Position numbers and translations under genes: made by a program. Under the pieces are notes generated by a model, which had not been told where the DNA came from, ran no database searches, and saw only the letters and a program-made list of their open reading frames with translations. A DNA stretch of 64,000 nt from ANME-2 cluster archaeon (lineage in GTDB: Archaea > Halobacteriota > Methanosarcinia > Methanosarcinales > Methanocomedenaceae), in assembly GCA_019429385.1 (NCBI GenBank), contig JAHYIS010000001.1:62001-126000 (forward strand), read 5' to 3'. Of this stretch, positions 27,248 through 36,093 are shown piece after piece. Each line of letters starts with the position of its first letter. Within the stretch, counting starts at the first letter, position 1.

Positions 27248-29503
27248 ATGGCCAAAGAATTAACTCTGAGGGTCGCAGAATCCCATCACAGGGATGTTGG
27301 GCGTGATATCGCCCGTATCGAGCGTGAAAAGATGGAAGAGCTCGAACTGGTAAGCGGCGACTATATAGAGATCAATGGTAAGGACACCACCTATGCTATT
27401 GTATGGCCTGCTTACCCTGAGGACAGGGGTAAGGAGCTGTTAAGGATTGATGGCAATATCAGGAATAACGCCAGGGTAAGCCTGGACGATAAGGTAATGA
27501 TCAAAAAGGCAGAGGCTAAGGAAGCAAAGAGGATAACCCTTGCCCCGACACAGGCCGTCAGGATGGTGGGAGGAGCACAATACATCCACAGGCTGCTGGA
27601 AGGCCGGCCTATCAAGAAAGGACAGCAGATAAGGATAGAGACAGTCAGCAACCCGCTGAACTTCGTTGTAATGACCACACAGCCAACTGGTCCGGTGTTC
27701 GTGGGTAAGAGCACGACCATCCACCTCAAGGAAGAGGTTGTTAACCAGAGCGAACTTATTGGTGCACCCCATACCACCTATGAAGATATCGGAGGTTTGA
27801 AACGCGAAATAGAACTTGTCAGGGAGATGATAGAACTTCCGTTGCGACATCCGGAACTGTTCCAGAAACTGGGAATTGACCCGCCAAAGGGCGTATTGCT
27901 CCACGGGCCGCCAGGAACGGGCAAGACCCTTATAGCCAAGGCAGTAGCGAACGAGACCGACGCAAATTTCGTATCCATCAGTGGTCCTGAGATTGTGTCC
28001 AAGTATTACGGTGAAAGTGAAAAGCACCTCAGGGACATCTTTGACGAAGCTGAAAAGAACGCACCTACTATCATATTCATAGATGAGATCGATAGTATCG
28101 CACCCAAGCGGGGCGAGGTTACCGGTGAAGTAGAGCGCAGGGTGGTTGCCCAGCTGCTCAGCCTGATGGATGGACTGAAGACCAGGGGCGAGGTCATCGT
28201 GATCGCAGCTACGAACAGGCCAAATTCCATTGATGAGGCACTGCGCCGGGGCGGCAGGTTCGACCGTGAGATAGAGATAGGTATCCCGGATGTGAATGGC
28301 AGACTGGAGATCCTCCAGGTGCATACACGCGGTATGCCGCTCACAGCCCAACTCAGAGGTGAGGGGCAGGATGACGGGAAATTGAAGATGATAGCTGACC
28401 GGACCCACGGATTTGTGGGCGCAGACCTGTCTTCGCTGTGCAAGGAAGCAGCCATGCATGCATTGCGCAAGTTCCTCCCCGAGATAAATATTGATGAGGA
28501 AATACCCGATGAAGTGCTGGACAAACTGATCGTTACCACCACTGACTTTGAAGATGCATTGAAGAACATTGAACCTTCGGCATTGAGGGAGGTATTCTTT
28601 GAAGTGCCACAGGTGAAATGGGACGATATCGGGGGACAGGAAGATGTCAAGAAAGGATTGATCGAGGCAGTCGAATGGCCGCTGAAGTATCCGGAAGCCT
28701 TCGAAGCTATCAGGACCAAACCGCCAAAAGGTATTCTGCTCTTTGGCCCCCCAGGGACGGGTAAGACAATGCTGGCCAAGGCGATAGCAAACGAGAGTGA
28801 GGCAAACTTCATCAGTATCAAGGGCCCCGAGCTTTTGAGCAAGTATGTTGGTGAGAGCGAAAAGGCAGTGCGTGAAGTGTTCAGGAAGGCCAGGCAGGCC
28901 AGCCCGACCATCATCTTCTTTGATGAACTGGACAGCATTGCACCCACCAGACATACCGGGAATGATAGTCATGTGACCGAGCGGGTTATCAGCCAGATAC
29001 TCACAGAAATGGACGGTATGGAAGAGTTAAAGGACGTACTGGTGATTGCCGCGACAAACCGGCCTGATATGGTGGACGCTGCATTGCTGAGGCCCGGACG
29101 GCTGGACCGGCTCATCTATATCATGCCACCGGATAACGAAGCAAGAAAAGCCATATTCAAGTTACATATGAAGGATAAAGCCGTGAGGGACGTTGACCTG
29201 AACGAACTGGCAAGAATGACTGACGGATACGTGGGTGCTGATATAGAAGCAATATGCCGTGAGGCATCCATCGTAGCATTACGTGAGATGATCAAACCGG
29301 GTTTAACAAGGGAAGAGGTAAAAGAACGTTCTAAATCCATAACTATAGATATGGGACATTTTGACCAGGCATTGGCCAGGGTTAAACCTACAACATCAAG
29401 GAACAAACTTCAGGACTATTCGAAAATAGCCCAGGAATTTGCCAGGTATGCCGCTGTAGGTGCAAAAGGTGAAGCTGAAGAGAAACTTGGAATATATGCA
29501 TGA
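27248..29503 (+). CDS. Cdc48/VCP-family AAA ATPase
   Basis: 751 residues. An N-terminal double-psi barrel substrate domain (1-180) is followed by two AAA modules. D1 has [12 protein letters not shown] (about residue 220) and [16 protein letters not shown]2 has [12 protein letters not shown] (about residue 500) and [15 protein letters not shown]. Arginine fingers lie in [14 protein letters not shown]-like and [11 protein letters not shown] regions. Archaeal Cdc48 is a hexameric unfoldase that works with the proteasome. GGAG at 27236 precedes the ATG. It lies between the Phr-like regulator and hsp20, and is probably heat-induced. Confidence 0.96.
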   Translation: MAKELTLRVAESHHRDVGRDIARIEREKMEELELVSGDYIEINGKDTTYAIVWPAYPEDRGKELLRIDGNIRNNARVSLDDKVMIKKAEAKEAKRITLAPTQAVRMVGGAQYIHRLLEGRPIKKGQQIRIETVSNPLNFVVMTTQPTGPVFVGKSTTIHLKEEVVNQSELIGAPHTTYEDIGGLKREIELVREMIELPLRHPELFQKLGIDPPKGVLLHGPPGTGKTLIAKAVANETDANFVSISGPEIVSKYYGESEKHLRDIFDEAEKNAPTIIFIDEIDSIAPKRGEVTGEVERRVVAQLLSLMDGLKTRGEVIVIAATNRPNSIDEALRRGGRFDREIEIGIPDVNGRLEILQVHTRGMPLTAQLRGEGQDDGKLKMIADRTHGFVGADLSSLCKEAAMHALRKFLPEINIDEEIPDEVLDKLIVTTTDFEDALKNIEPSALREVFFEVPQVKWDDIGGQEDVKKGLIEAVEWPLKYPEAFEAIRTKPPKGILLFGPPGTGKTMLAKAIANESEANFISIKGPELLSKYVGESEKAVREVFRKARQASPTIIFFDELDSIAPTRHTGNDSHVTERVISQILTEMDGMEELKDVLVIAATNRPDMVDAALLRPGRLDRLIYIMPPDNEARKAIFKLHMKDKAVRDVDLNELARMTDGYVGADIEAICREASIVALREMIKPGLTREEVKERSKSITIDMGHFDQALARVKPTTSRNKLQDYSKIAQEFARYAAVGAKGEAEEKLGIYA

Positions 29504-29535
29504 GAATACAGATTAGATGAATGAGGTGAATAAAA

Positions 29536-30072
29536 ATGCGAAACAGACGAAGAAGGGACATGTATGAAGATATATTTGAAGACATGTTTGAAGAGATGAA
29601 TGAGGTAATTGTGAATATGCTGAATTCCAGGCTGGACGCGGGTGAAAGTGCAAATGGGGAACCTATGGTGTGGGGTTTTTCCATGACCCAAAGAGGTGAC
29701 GGTCCCCCTGAGATAAGGGAATTCGGGAATGTTGACCTGCGATCTGCATTCGGATTGCCGGAAGAGGCAGTGGTCCGTCCCCAGCAGATTGAGGAGGGGA
29801 TAAGAAAGCCTCTTATCGATATCATGGAAGCTGAAGAGTCACTTCACGTTGTGGTTGAGATGCCGGGTGTTTCCAAGGAGGATATTACCCTTGATTCCAA
29901 CGGGACAACCCTGGATATCAAGGCACTGACCGAGGACAGGAAATATTTTGAGCACGTGGAACTGCCAGCCAAGGTAGTACCGGATTCGGCAGAGGCCACT
30001 TATAAAAATGGCGTGCTTGAAGTGATTTTCCAGTACGACAGGTCTGATAAGAAATCTATCAAGGTAAATTAG
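29536..30072 (+). CDS. hsp20: Small heat shock protein, Hsp20/alpha-crystallin family
   Basis: 178 residues. The last 85 residues form the alpha-crystallin domain (SLHVVVEMPGVSKEDITL, FEHVELPAKVVPDSAEATYKNGVLEVIF). Hsp20 assembles into oligomers that hold unfolded proteins. The N-terminal part is long, charged and ends with a Met-rich segment containing EDMFEEMNEVIVNML, with a 90-residue linker. It is 32 nt after cdc48 with an AGGTG site. A strong hairpin terminator follows. Confidence 0.92.
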   Translation: MRNRRRRDMYEDIFEDMFEEMNEVIVNMLNSRLDAGESANGEPMVWGFSMTQRGDGPPEIREFGNVDLRSAFGLPEEAVVRPQQIEEGIRKPLIDIMEAEESLHVVVEMPGVSKEDITLDSNGTTLDIKALTEDRKYFEHVELPAKVVPDSAEATYKNGVLEVIFQYDRSDKKSIKVN

Positions 30073-30088
30073 ACTTTGATACAATTGA

Positions 30089-30130
30089 GCGCCGGTTATA
30101 TATGCATTTACCGGCGCAGGTTTTCTTTTT
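30089..30130 (+). terminator. Terminator of the cdc48-hsp20 unit
   Basis: A perfect 8-bp GC-rich stem GCGCCGGT/ACCGGCGC (30089-30096 and 30110-30117) is followed by TTTTCTTTTTCT. It is 17 nt after the hsp20 stop. Confidence 0.65.
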
Positions 30131-30188
30131 CTATTCTATTATCATCTCACGATACATCCTTATATCCACATACATCATACCATACAGC

Positions 30189-30953
30189 ATGACAAGTTAC
30201 AAGAGGATATCACAGGATGTAATACGAAAAGCCGATGTCCTCCTCGAGGTCGTTGATGCCCGGTTTCCCGACGAGACCCGAAACAGCGAAGTCGAGCGTG
30301 ATATTGCACGTGCGAAGAAGCCGTTTATAATAGTTATCAATAAATGCGACCTCGTGTCAAAGGAAAAACTTGAGAGAACCAAATCCCGCCTGTCAAAAAT
30401 CGCACCTACGGTATTTATTTCCAGTAAAGACAGGTACGGGACCACAATGTTGCGGCATAAGATACTTGAAATCGCCAACATAAAAGGACGCGAAATACTG
30501 GTCGGTTCCGTTGGCTATCCCAATACCGGAAAATCATCGGTTGTCAATGCCGTGACAGGGAAACACAGTGCTGGCACGTCACCCATCTCCGGCCATACAA
30601 AAGGAGTGCAGCATATTAAAGCGGGTTCACGAATCAAGTTCATTGATACACCGGGAGTGATTCCTTTTGACGAGAACGATGAATATATCCAGGGTATGCT
30701 TGCAGTAAAAGATTCAACCCACCTGAAGGACCCGATCGGTGTTGCTTTAAAGATAATAGAGAAACTGTGCGATGAAAATAAACCTTCCCTGGAATCTTTC
30801 TATCATATCACAATAGAGGAAGAGAATTCTTATGAGGTGCTTGAACTGATTGGCAGAGAGAGTAACTTTTTAAAGAAGAAGGGTGAGGTTGATGAGACAA
30901 GGGCTGCTGTCAAGATAATCATTGACTGGCAAAAAGGGCAGCTTATGGTATAA
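30189..30953 (+). CDS. Circularly permuted GTPase (YlqF/HSR1-like)
   Basis: 254 residues from the ATG at 30189, since the frame upstream covers a terminator. The motif order is permuted: G4 (NKCD, about residue 55) comes first, then G1 (GYPNTGKSS, about 118), G2 region and G3 (DTPG). This is the YlqF/YawG type, which assists large-subunit ribosome assembly in bacteria and eukaryotes. Archaeal members likely do the same (inference). A long C-terminal helix region follows. A convergent YwbE gene lies 21 nt downstream. Confidence 0.88.
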   Translation: MTSYKRISQDVIRKADVLLEVVDARFPDETRNSEVERDIARAKKPFIIVINKCDLVSKEKLERTKSRLSKIAPTVFISSKDRYGTTMLRHKILEIANIKGREILVGSVGYPNTGKSSVVNAVTGKHSAGTSPISGHTKGVQHIKAGSRIKFIDTPGVIPFDENDEYIQGMLAVKDSTHLKDPIGVALKIIEKLCDENKPSLESFYHITIEEENSYEVLELIGRESNFLKKKGEVDETRAAVKIIIDWQKGQLMV

Positions 30954-30974
30954 ACGGCTTTGGATATCGGCTTA

Positions 30975-31181
30975 TTATGCAACAGGTGCGTGGATTTCCT
31001 TTACTCTTCCGACCTGGCCGTCTTCTAACTGGACCTTTATTCCATGAGGATGAAAGGCAGAATTGGTCAGTATCCTCTTTACCATACCCTGGGTCATTTT
31101 TCCGCTCTTCTGGTCCTGTTTAAGAACAATTCCTACGCTTGATCCCGGTTTTATGTTTTTCCTGGTATTGCCTTCATTCAT
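30975..31181 (-). CDS. YwbE family protein (DUF2196)
   Basis: 68 residues, full length. The family pattern is seen: RKNIKPGSSVGIVLKQDQKSGKMTQGMVKRILTNS, followed by HPHGIKVQLEDGQVGRVKEI. This is a small SH3-like or KOW-like barrel of unknown function, widespread in bacteria and archaea. It is transcribed alone, convergent with the permuted GTPase. Confidence 0.88.
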   Translation of the reverse strand: MNEGNTRKNIKPGSSVGIVLKQDQKSGKMTQGMVKRILTNSAFHPHGIKVQLEDGQVGRVKEIHAPVA

Positions 31182-31364
31182 GGTGGAATGTGGGTCTATG
31201 GGTATTTAAGTATATACATCCATAATAAATTGAGATTTGAAGATATCATGGAGGCAAAAGCAAAATGGTATTTTGAAAGCATCTAACGATGCACATATTA
31301 AAGTATATGCCTTTGATTTGAAAAACAGTGCATATTTGCTCTGTGTCTTAATTTTTGACCGCCG

Positions 31365-31703
31365 TTATTGCCTCAAAGCAGCTTCATAACTTTTCCTGAT
31401 GAACGGCAATAGTTCATGAAGATCACCACTCTTTTCCATCGGCAACCGCACCCACGTCTGTATTATCTTGTTCCCTGCAACAAGCGGCGCACTTTGGTAT
31501 TTGCCGGATAGTTCATCCCTGTCGTGCGGGTCCAGCTTGGTAATGACAATACCTTTTGTCACCAGCAGGCAAAACATTTTGCCGCCTGCTAAAAAACAGG
31601 GTGACCCGAACATCTTTTTGGTGCTGACTGCCTCCCACTCCAGCAAGACCTCCTCAATAGCCAATCTGAGGCCCTTCATTACATCTTCTGAATAATGCTT
31701 CAT
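31365..31703 (-). CDS. TfoX N-terminal-like domain protein
   Basis: 112 residues. It has the pattern of the TfoX/Sxy N-terminal domain: AVSTKKMFGSPCFLAGGKMFCLLV, then KLDPHDRDEL, and near the end WVRLPMEKSGDL. This is a small alpha/beta domain found as single proteins in many organisms, of unclear function. A paralogue with the same FG-CP...A-G-K-F...LVT-G-hITK pattern lies at 47326-47667. It lies 71 nt before the Ahb genes on the same strand and could belong to that unit, but the link is uncertain. Confidence 0.75.
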   Translation of the reverse strand: MKHYSEDVMKGLRLAIEEVLLEWEAVSTKKMFGSPCFLAGGKMFCLLVTKGIVITKLDPHDRDELSGKYQSAPLVAGNKIIQTWVRLPMEKSGDLHELLPFIRKSYEAALRQ

Positions 31704-31774
31704 GGTATCACCGAACAGGTAATTCCCGGTCTCAAGTGAACAGTAAATTCAGACACTTCATCTGGTACGAATTT

Positions 31775-32230
31775 TCATTTGATATTGAATTTAACCCCTA
31801 TCTTGAACAACCTGAGTGTAGGCAGGTCGATCAATGGACATCCGGTGCGTGTCTCAATCTCCTCAAGTATCTGGCCGAGCCGTTCTTTCGTGGGAGCCGA
31901 GACCGTGAACCAAATATTATATTCAGCCGGCCGGAGATAATTATGCGACACTTCACCATAACTGCTGATAATGTTCGCCACTTCATCGATCCGCTCTTCA
32001 GGTGCCTTTACCGCAGCAAGGGTACTTTCCCCTCCGGTATTTTTCACATTCAGGATAGGTCCGATCCTGCGGATAGCACCTTCCTTGATAAGCCGTTTGA
32101 TCCTGTTGATAACTTCATCTTCATTAGAACCAAGATTTTCTGCCATTTCCCGAAACGGTTGTTCTGTAAGCGGGAAATCCACCTGGATATCGTTCAGGAT
32201 AGCCTTGTCCAGGTCGTCCAGTTCTATCAA
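31775..32230 (-). CDS. Siroheme decarboxylase subunit (AhbA/AhbB, Lrp/AsnC-like)
   Basis: 151 residues, an AsnC-type winged helix (residues 5-60, LDDLDKAILNDIQVDFPLTEQP) plus a ligand-binding domain with GAIRRIGPIL and VSHNYLRPAEYNIWFTVSAP. AhbA and AhbB form a heterodimer that removes two acetate carboxyls from siroheme, an early step in the alternative haem pathway of archaea and sulfate reducers. The two subunits cannot be told apart safely by eye. The 3' end of the upstream ahbD overlaps this gene by 4 nt, so they are one operon. The partner subunit and AhbC are not in the window. Confidence 0.85.
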   Translation of the reverse strand: MIELDDLDKAILNDIQVDFPLTEQPFREMAENLGSNEDEVINRIKRLIKEGAIRRIGPILNVKNTGGESTLAAVKAPEERIDEVANIISSYGEVSHNYLRPAEYNIWFTVSAPTKERLGQILEEIETRTGCPLIDLPTLRLFKIGVKFNIK

Positions 32231-33282
32231 ACCTTCTCGCCCCCGGCAGGTATATACACACAGTACGGCTCCTCATCCATATAATCCCCGGTAGCCGCAT
32301 AAGCACGGGCACGACATCCGGTACACACTCTCCTGTACTCGCATATCCCGCATTTGCCTTTGAGCTTGTTGACGTCCCTGATATCGTTAAAGACCTTTGA
32401 CTGCTCCCACACGTCCCTGAAACTCTGCTTGCGGATGTTCCCTGCCAGCGCAGGCAGGTATCCACAGGGATACACCTCGCCGATATGGGAAACAAAACAA
32501 AAACCACTACCTCCCAGGCATCCTTTGGTCATAGCCTCAAACCCATGCGTTTCCATGGTTATCTTAATGCCATCTTCCTTTGCACGCTGGCGCATTATCC
32601 TGAAATAATGAGGTGCACAGGTAGCCTTCAACTGCAAGGGTACTTTATCCCGCTGGTCATAGAACCAGTTCAGCACCCGCTCGTACTCCTCAGGTGGTAT
32701 CTCATCTGCCTCGATTTCCTTACCCCTCCCCGTTGGCACCAGCATGAAGATGTGCAGGGCCTCAGCCTCCAGCCGTACTGCCAGGTCAAGGATCCTGGTT
32801 ATCTGGTCGATGTTCCTCTTCGTAATAGTGGTATTTATCTGGAAGCCAATACCTGCATCCTTGATGTGCTGGATGCCCACCAGTGCGGCATCGAATGAAC
32901 CCTGCTCGCACCTGAAATCATCATGGGTCTTTGCATCCGAGCCATCAATACTGACACTGATACGCTGGATACCCACTTCCTTGAGGTGGCTGGCAATCCC
33001 GGGTGTTACAAACGTACCATTGGTGGCAAGGACCACCCTGAGCCCTTTATCTGTGCCGTATTGGGCAATTTCATAGAAGTCGTCCCTCAATAGTGGTTCT
33101 CCACCTGTCAGGATAAGGATGGGTTTTCCAAATTCAACAAGCTGGTCAATGAAATCCTTTGCCTCGTCAGTGGATAGTTCATTCGGGTCAAGTTTCGTTA
33201 CTGCATCGGCCCGGCAGTGCCTGCAAGCAAGGTTGCAGGCCCTGGTCAGCTCCCATGCCACGAGTCTGGGTGGTCTGGTCAA
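32227..33282 (-). CDS. ahbD: Haem synthase AhbD (radical SAM)
   Basis: 351 residues. The radical SAM cluster motif CNLACRHC (residues 16-23) follows PPRLVAWELTRA, the form of AhbD. A C-terminal SPASM-like region has CLGGSGFCF, YPCGYLPALAGN and CGICEYRRVCTGCRARAY, supplying auxiliary iron-sulfur ligands. AhbD converts iron-coproporphyrin III to haem b by two decarboxylations. The operon with an AhbA/B subunit supports this. Haem supply fits the multihaem cytochromes coded at both ends of the window. Confidence 0.9.
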   Translation of the reverse strand: MTRPPRLVAWELTRACNLACRHCRADAVTKLDPNELSTDEAKDFIDQLVEFGKPILILTGGEPLLRDDFYEIAQYGTDKGLRVVLATNGTFVTPGIASHLKEVGIQRISVSIDGSDAKTHDDFRCEQGSFDAALVGIQHIKDAGIGFQINTTITKRNIDQITRILDLAVRLEAEALHIFMLVPTGRGKEIEADEIPPEEYERVLNWFYDQRDKVPLQLKATCAPHYFRIMRQRAKEDGIKITMETHGFEAMTKGCLGGSGFCFVSHIGEVYPCGYLPALAGNIRKQSFRDVWEQSKVFNDIRDVNKLKGKCGICEYRRVCTGCRARAYAATGDYMDEEPYCVYIPAGGEKV

Positions 33283-33377
33283 TTTGGTATATCCTCCATA
33301 ATAAGATAATCTTCTCCTGGATATGGTACTAACATAATATAATTATATTTGAAAATAAACAACACATACAAAAAATG

Positions 33378-33451
<74 letters not shown>

Positions 33452-33546
33452 ACGGTAGGAATATTCTCTTCTCTTTAATGGTATATCAAATCTTCGCTTT
33501 CTCCAATCACAACCCACTTCTTGTTGCACAAAAAATGCACACAGTC

Positions 33547-33577
33547 CACGTATTCAGCCCGTAGGGCTGTATACGTG
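33547..33577. repeat. Stem-loop between the two tRNA genes
   Basis: CACGTATTCAGCCC and GGGCTGTATACGTG pair over 14 positions with a single T-T mismatch and a 3-nt loop. A further TGCACAC (33536-33542) could pair with GTGTGCA (33575-33581). No protein frame fits it. It may be a processing hairpin for the tRNA transcript or a small structured RNA. Confidence 0.55.
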
Positions 33578-33610
33578 TGCAACCCGCTACTGGTTAGAGT
33601 AGGTGGGGAG

Positions 33611-33684
33611 TGGGCCCGCGGAGATTCGAACTCCGGACCTCCGCCATGTCAAGGCGACGTCATAACCAGCTAGACCACGAGCCC
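33611..33684 (-). tRNA. tRNA-Val (GAC anticodon)
   Basis: 74 nt on the minus strand. Acceptor GGGCTCG pairs with CGGGCCC, the anticodon stem-loop has loop TTGACAT giving GAC, and the T arm CGGAG-TTCGAAT-CTCCG pairs fully. No encoded CCA. Confidence 0.92.
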
Positions 33685-33827
33685 ACATTGGATTTGGCAC
33701 CCCTTCCTAAGTAATGATTTTAGATAAACCTTTGGGTATGTTAGCGTTTTTCATCCATAACCCTGTATATGACTGATTTACTCGAATAGGGAACGTATAC
33801 ATCAAATATAAAAACCTATCCTGATTG

Positions 33828-34517
33828 TCAAATTATGTTAAAACCCTTATCAGTAAGAGTATAATTTGCAGATACGTTCTCGCAACCGACCATTGCTTCA
33901 ACATCGATCTTTTCCCCGTCCAGGTGTACGATATTGTCCACGATCGTTTTTAACAGGGTTTCAATCTGGGAGTCCACGACCCCTTCCGTGTAGGTAATTA
34001 TCCCCGTACCCCCTGACACCTTCATCCTCATGGTGTACGACTTGAGGACCCGTATCATAAGTATAGGTGAATTGAACGAAAACAGGGCTGTAGTAGAATC
34101 AAGGACCGACCTGAAATGATGGGTCTTCTGGTAAATATACTGCAGGTCATCAATTACTGCACTGATTATTTCAGTTGGATTTTGTGGGGAGGCTATCTTG
34201 AACGTATGCGTTTCCTTTTGTGTTGCGCCAATTGACCCGGCTGCGATATCCACTACATAGAGCATTTCTTTTTGGAAATATTCGTGAATCAGCCAGTTAA
34301 AGGACATCATTTTTTCTTCAAGCTGGGGCAGATTATAATCTGTCATTAAGTAGAGGAAGAACTCGTCATCTTTCACTGCCTGTTGCAGGAGATGGTAGCA
34401 GAATATCGACTTCCCGGTCTTTGGGGGCCCGTAGACAAGCGTTATGGTATTTTCAGGCAATCCCCCACCAATCAATTCATCGAAACCGGTAATTCCGGTC
34501 TTAACTTTTGGTATCAT
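33828..34517 (-). CDS. KaiC-like RecA-superfamily ATPase
   Basis: 229 residues, a single RecA/KaiC domain. The start KVKTGITGFDELIGGGLPENTITLVYG leads to an intact Walker A, GPPKTGKS (about residue 30), and a Walker B of the form FRSVLDSTTAL (about residue 140). Such single-domain KaiC-like proteins occur widely in archaea and often serve in signal-dependent protein interaction; FlaH/ArlH is a known relative. It starts exactly at the base after the preceding stop, so it is translationally coupled to the KaiC-GTPase fusion. It is the last gene of the PAS-STAS/Roadblock operon. Confidence 0.88.
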   Translation of the reverse strand: MIPKVKTGITGFDELIGGGLPENTITLVYGPPKTGKSIFCYHLLQQAVKDDEFFLYLMTDYNLPQLEEKMMSFNWLIHEYFQKEMLYVVDIAAGSIGATQKETHTFKIASPQNPTEIISAVIDDLQYIYQKTHHFRSVLDSTTALFSFNSPILMIRVLKSYTMRMKVSGGTGIITYTEGVVDSQIETLLKTIVDNIVHLDGEKIDVEAMVGCENVSANYTLTDKGFNII

Positions 34518-35702
34518 TTAAACTCTGTATATTAATTCAAAAAGGGCATCTAGTGCCTGATGCACCCCTTTGTTGTTCAGGGCCGATACCGGCACTATCT
34601 GCACATCTTCCCATAAAGCCATTCTTTTTTTGATCTCATCGGGTGTCAGGGCATTGGGCAGGTCACTCTTATTGGCAACGATCACTTTTGGTATGGCCTC
34701 TGCACGGCACATATTTATCATTTCTTTTGCCCGGGTAAAGGTTTCGGGTCTCGTCGAGTCGATAATAATGAACGTGCCGATAGATTCCCTTGCCAGCGGC
34801 TCCAACAACAGGTCAAACCGTTCCTGTCCGGGAGTTCCGAATACATCAGCAGAAAAACCTTTGTAATCTACATGCCCGATATCAAGCCCCACAGTTGTTG
34901 GAAACAGTTCAAAAGCCTGCCTTTCCACTGAAACAGCTTCTTTTGCTATTGCATGGACAAACGTGGTCTTCCCTGCATTATAAGGCCCGGTTACCAGTAG
35001 TTTTGGAATAAATACCTTAATTCCCCCGGGTTCAGTAAGCTCGAAAAATGTTTTGCATTTGGATGCAATGGTCCAGTTGGATTTTACCACCATGAATACC
35101 TGCCTGTACATAACCTTCTCTTCAATACCAAAAAGCTCAATTTCACAATCAACCAGGGTCTTTAATTTTTCAATTGTCTGGTCTTCATAATCCCATCTGG
35201 TAAAAATATACACCATATTCACATTGTTTTTCCTGGCAGCCCCATTCCATATCTCCATCAATTCCAGTGTTTTATCCGCTCCAATCGAATCAATTAACGT
35301 GGCCACGTTTTCAAACACCGCCGTTCCGCCGGAGATATCTTCGATGGCACGTAGCAAAATATCTTCACTTTTGGCAAGGTCATTGATGATAAACTTCCCA
35401 ATTGACGGGACCCCCATCATTTCTGAGATAGAGTCAACAAAAAATAATGTCCCGGTTTGCAGAGGTGTTCTCAGGTCCCAACCATATCTGTCAAAGACAC
35501 GCTCTATCTCGGCGGGTGTCCGGGTATTGGTATAAATGAAACCGACATCCTTGTCAAGGTATGCTCGCTGTGAAATGATCTGGTACCCGAAAACATCAGA
35601 TATGATACCCGGCATTGCCTGGAACAATATCGATGTTCCCTTTGGCACGCCCCCGCCAAGAATTTCATCCAGGCGAGGAATGTAGGTTTTCTTCAGATCC
35701 AT
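34518..35702 (-). CDS. Fusion of a degenerate KaiC-like domain and a Ras-like GTPase (COG2229/MglA-like)
   Basis: 394 residues from the ATG at 35702; a TTG at 35720 overlaps the ribosome binding site. Residues 1-225 have the KaiC/RecA pattern (RLDEILGGGVPKGTSILFQ), but the P-loop reads QAMPGIISD, lacking the Lys-Ser/Thr pair, so ATP binding is doubtful. Residues 232-394 are a small GTPase with G1 GPYNAGKTT (about 239), G2 TTVGLD, G3 FGTPGQERF (Asp replaced as in MglA and streptomycete CvnD GTPases), G4 NKSD and a G5 VPVSAL. The gene starts 4 nt after the Roadblock gene, the usual partner of such GTPases. A signalling switch is inferred. Confidence 0.85.
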   Translation of the reverse strand: MDLKKTYIPRLDEILGGGVPKGTSILFQAMPGIISDVFGYQIISQRAYLDKDVGFIYTNTRTPAEIERVFDRYGWDLRTPLQTGTLFFVDSISEMMGVPSIGKFIINDLAKSEDILLRAIEDISGGTAVFENVATLIDSIGADKTLELMEIWNGAARKNNVNMVYIFTRWDYEDQTIEKLKTLVDCEIELFGIEEKVMYRQVFMVVKSNWTIASKCKTFFELTEPGGIKVFIPKLLVTGPYNAGKTTFVHAIAKEAVSVERQAFELFPTTVGLDIGHVDYKGFSADVFGTPGQERFDLLLEPLARESIGTFIIIDSTRPETFTRAKEMINMCRAEAIPKVIVANKSDLPNALTPDEIKKRMALWEDVQIVPVSALNNKGVHQALDALFELIYRV

Positions 35703-35706
35703 TTCC

Positions 35707-36084
35707 CTATACCTCTTCAAGTATATCCTGTACCTGTTTACCCCGGATCTCGATCTCCAGTGTTATCAACCCGAACTGGGCCTCCACTTCAGCAAGGGCA
35801 AAAAGCAACGCTTTTTTTCCTGCGGGTTTGAGCAGCAATATCCCGTGTTCGGTTTTTACGCTGACCTCAGAGACCGCTCCCGTCCCCATCTGGGAACTTG
35901 CCGTTTCGGCACTTGCAATGATCGTTGAACATAAAGCGCCCACGATGCGTTCATTCATATCAGGCGGCATAATAGATGTTATCAACAGACCTTCCACACT
36001 CACAATACCAACTGCCTTTACCTGTCCGACCCGCATGAATTTGGTCAATACCTGATCCAGCTTTTCCTTCTTGGTTTGGACCAT
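35707..36084 (-). CDS. Roadblock/LC7 domain protein (MglB/CvnB-like)
   Basis: 125 residues, one Roadblock/LC7 fold: KLDQVLTKFMRVGQVKAVGIVSVEGLLITS at the N-terminus, MNERIVGALCSTIIASAETASSQMGTG in the middle and ILLLKPAGKKALLFALAE near the end. Roadblock proteins such as MglB act as dimeric regulators (GTPase-activating or exchange) of MglA-type GTPases. It lies directly before the GTPase-bearing fusion and after two PAS-STAS genes, giving the complete switch. AGGTGA precedes the start. Confidence 0.88.
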   Translation of the reverse strand: MVQTKKEKLDQVLTKFMRVGQVKAVGIVSVEGLLITSIMPPDMNERIVGALCSTIIASAETASSQMGTGAVSEVSVKTEHGILLLKPAGKKALLFALAEVEAQFGLITLEIEIRGKQVQDILEEV

Positions 36085-36093
36085 ATGTTCACC

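Noticed and set aside
27440-28972. 510-residue open frame on the minus strand opposite Cdc48
   Set aside because: It has no recognisable motif, and the plus frame encodes a clear AAA ATPase. Long antisense frames are common opposite conserved GC-biased codons.
31182-31364. Short frame MEAKAKWYFESI upstream of the TfoX-like gene
   Set aside because: Twelve residues with no ribosome binding site context or conservation visible.
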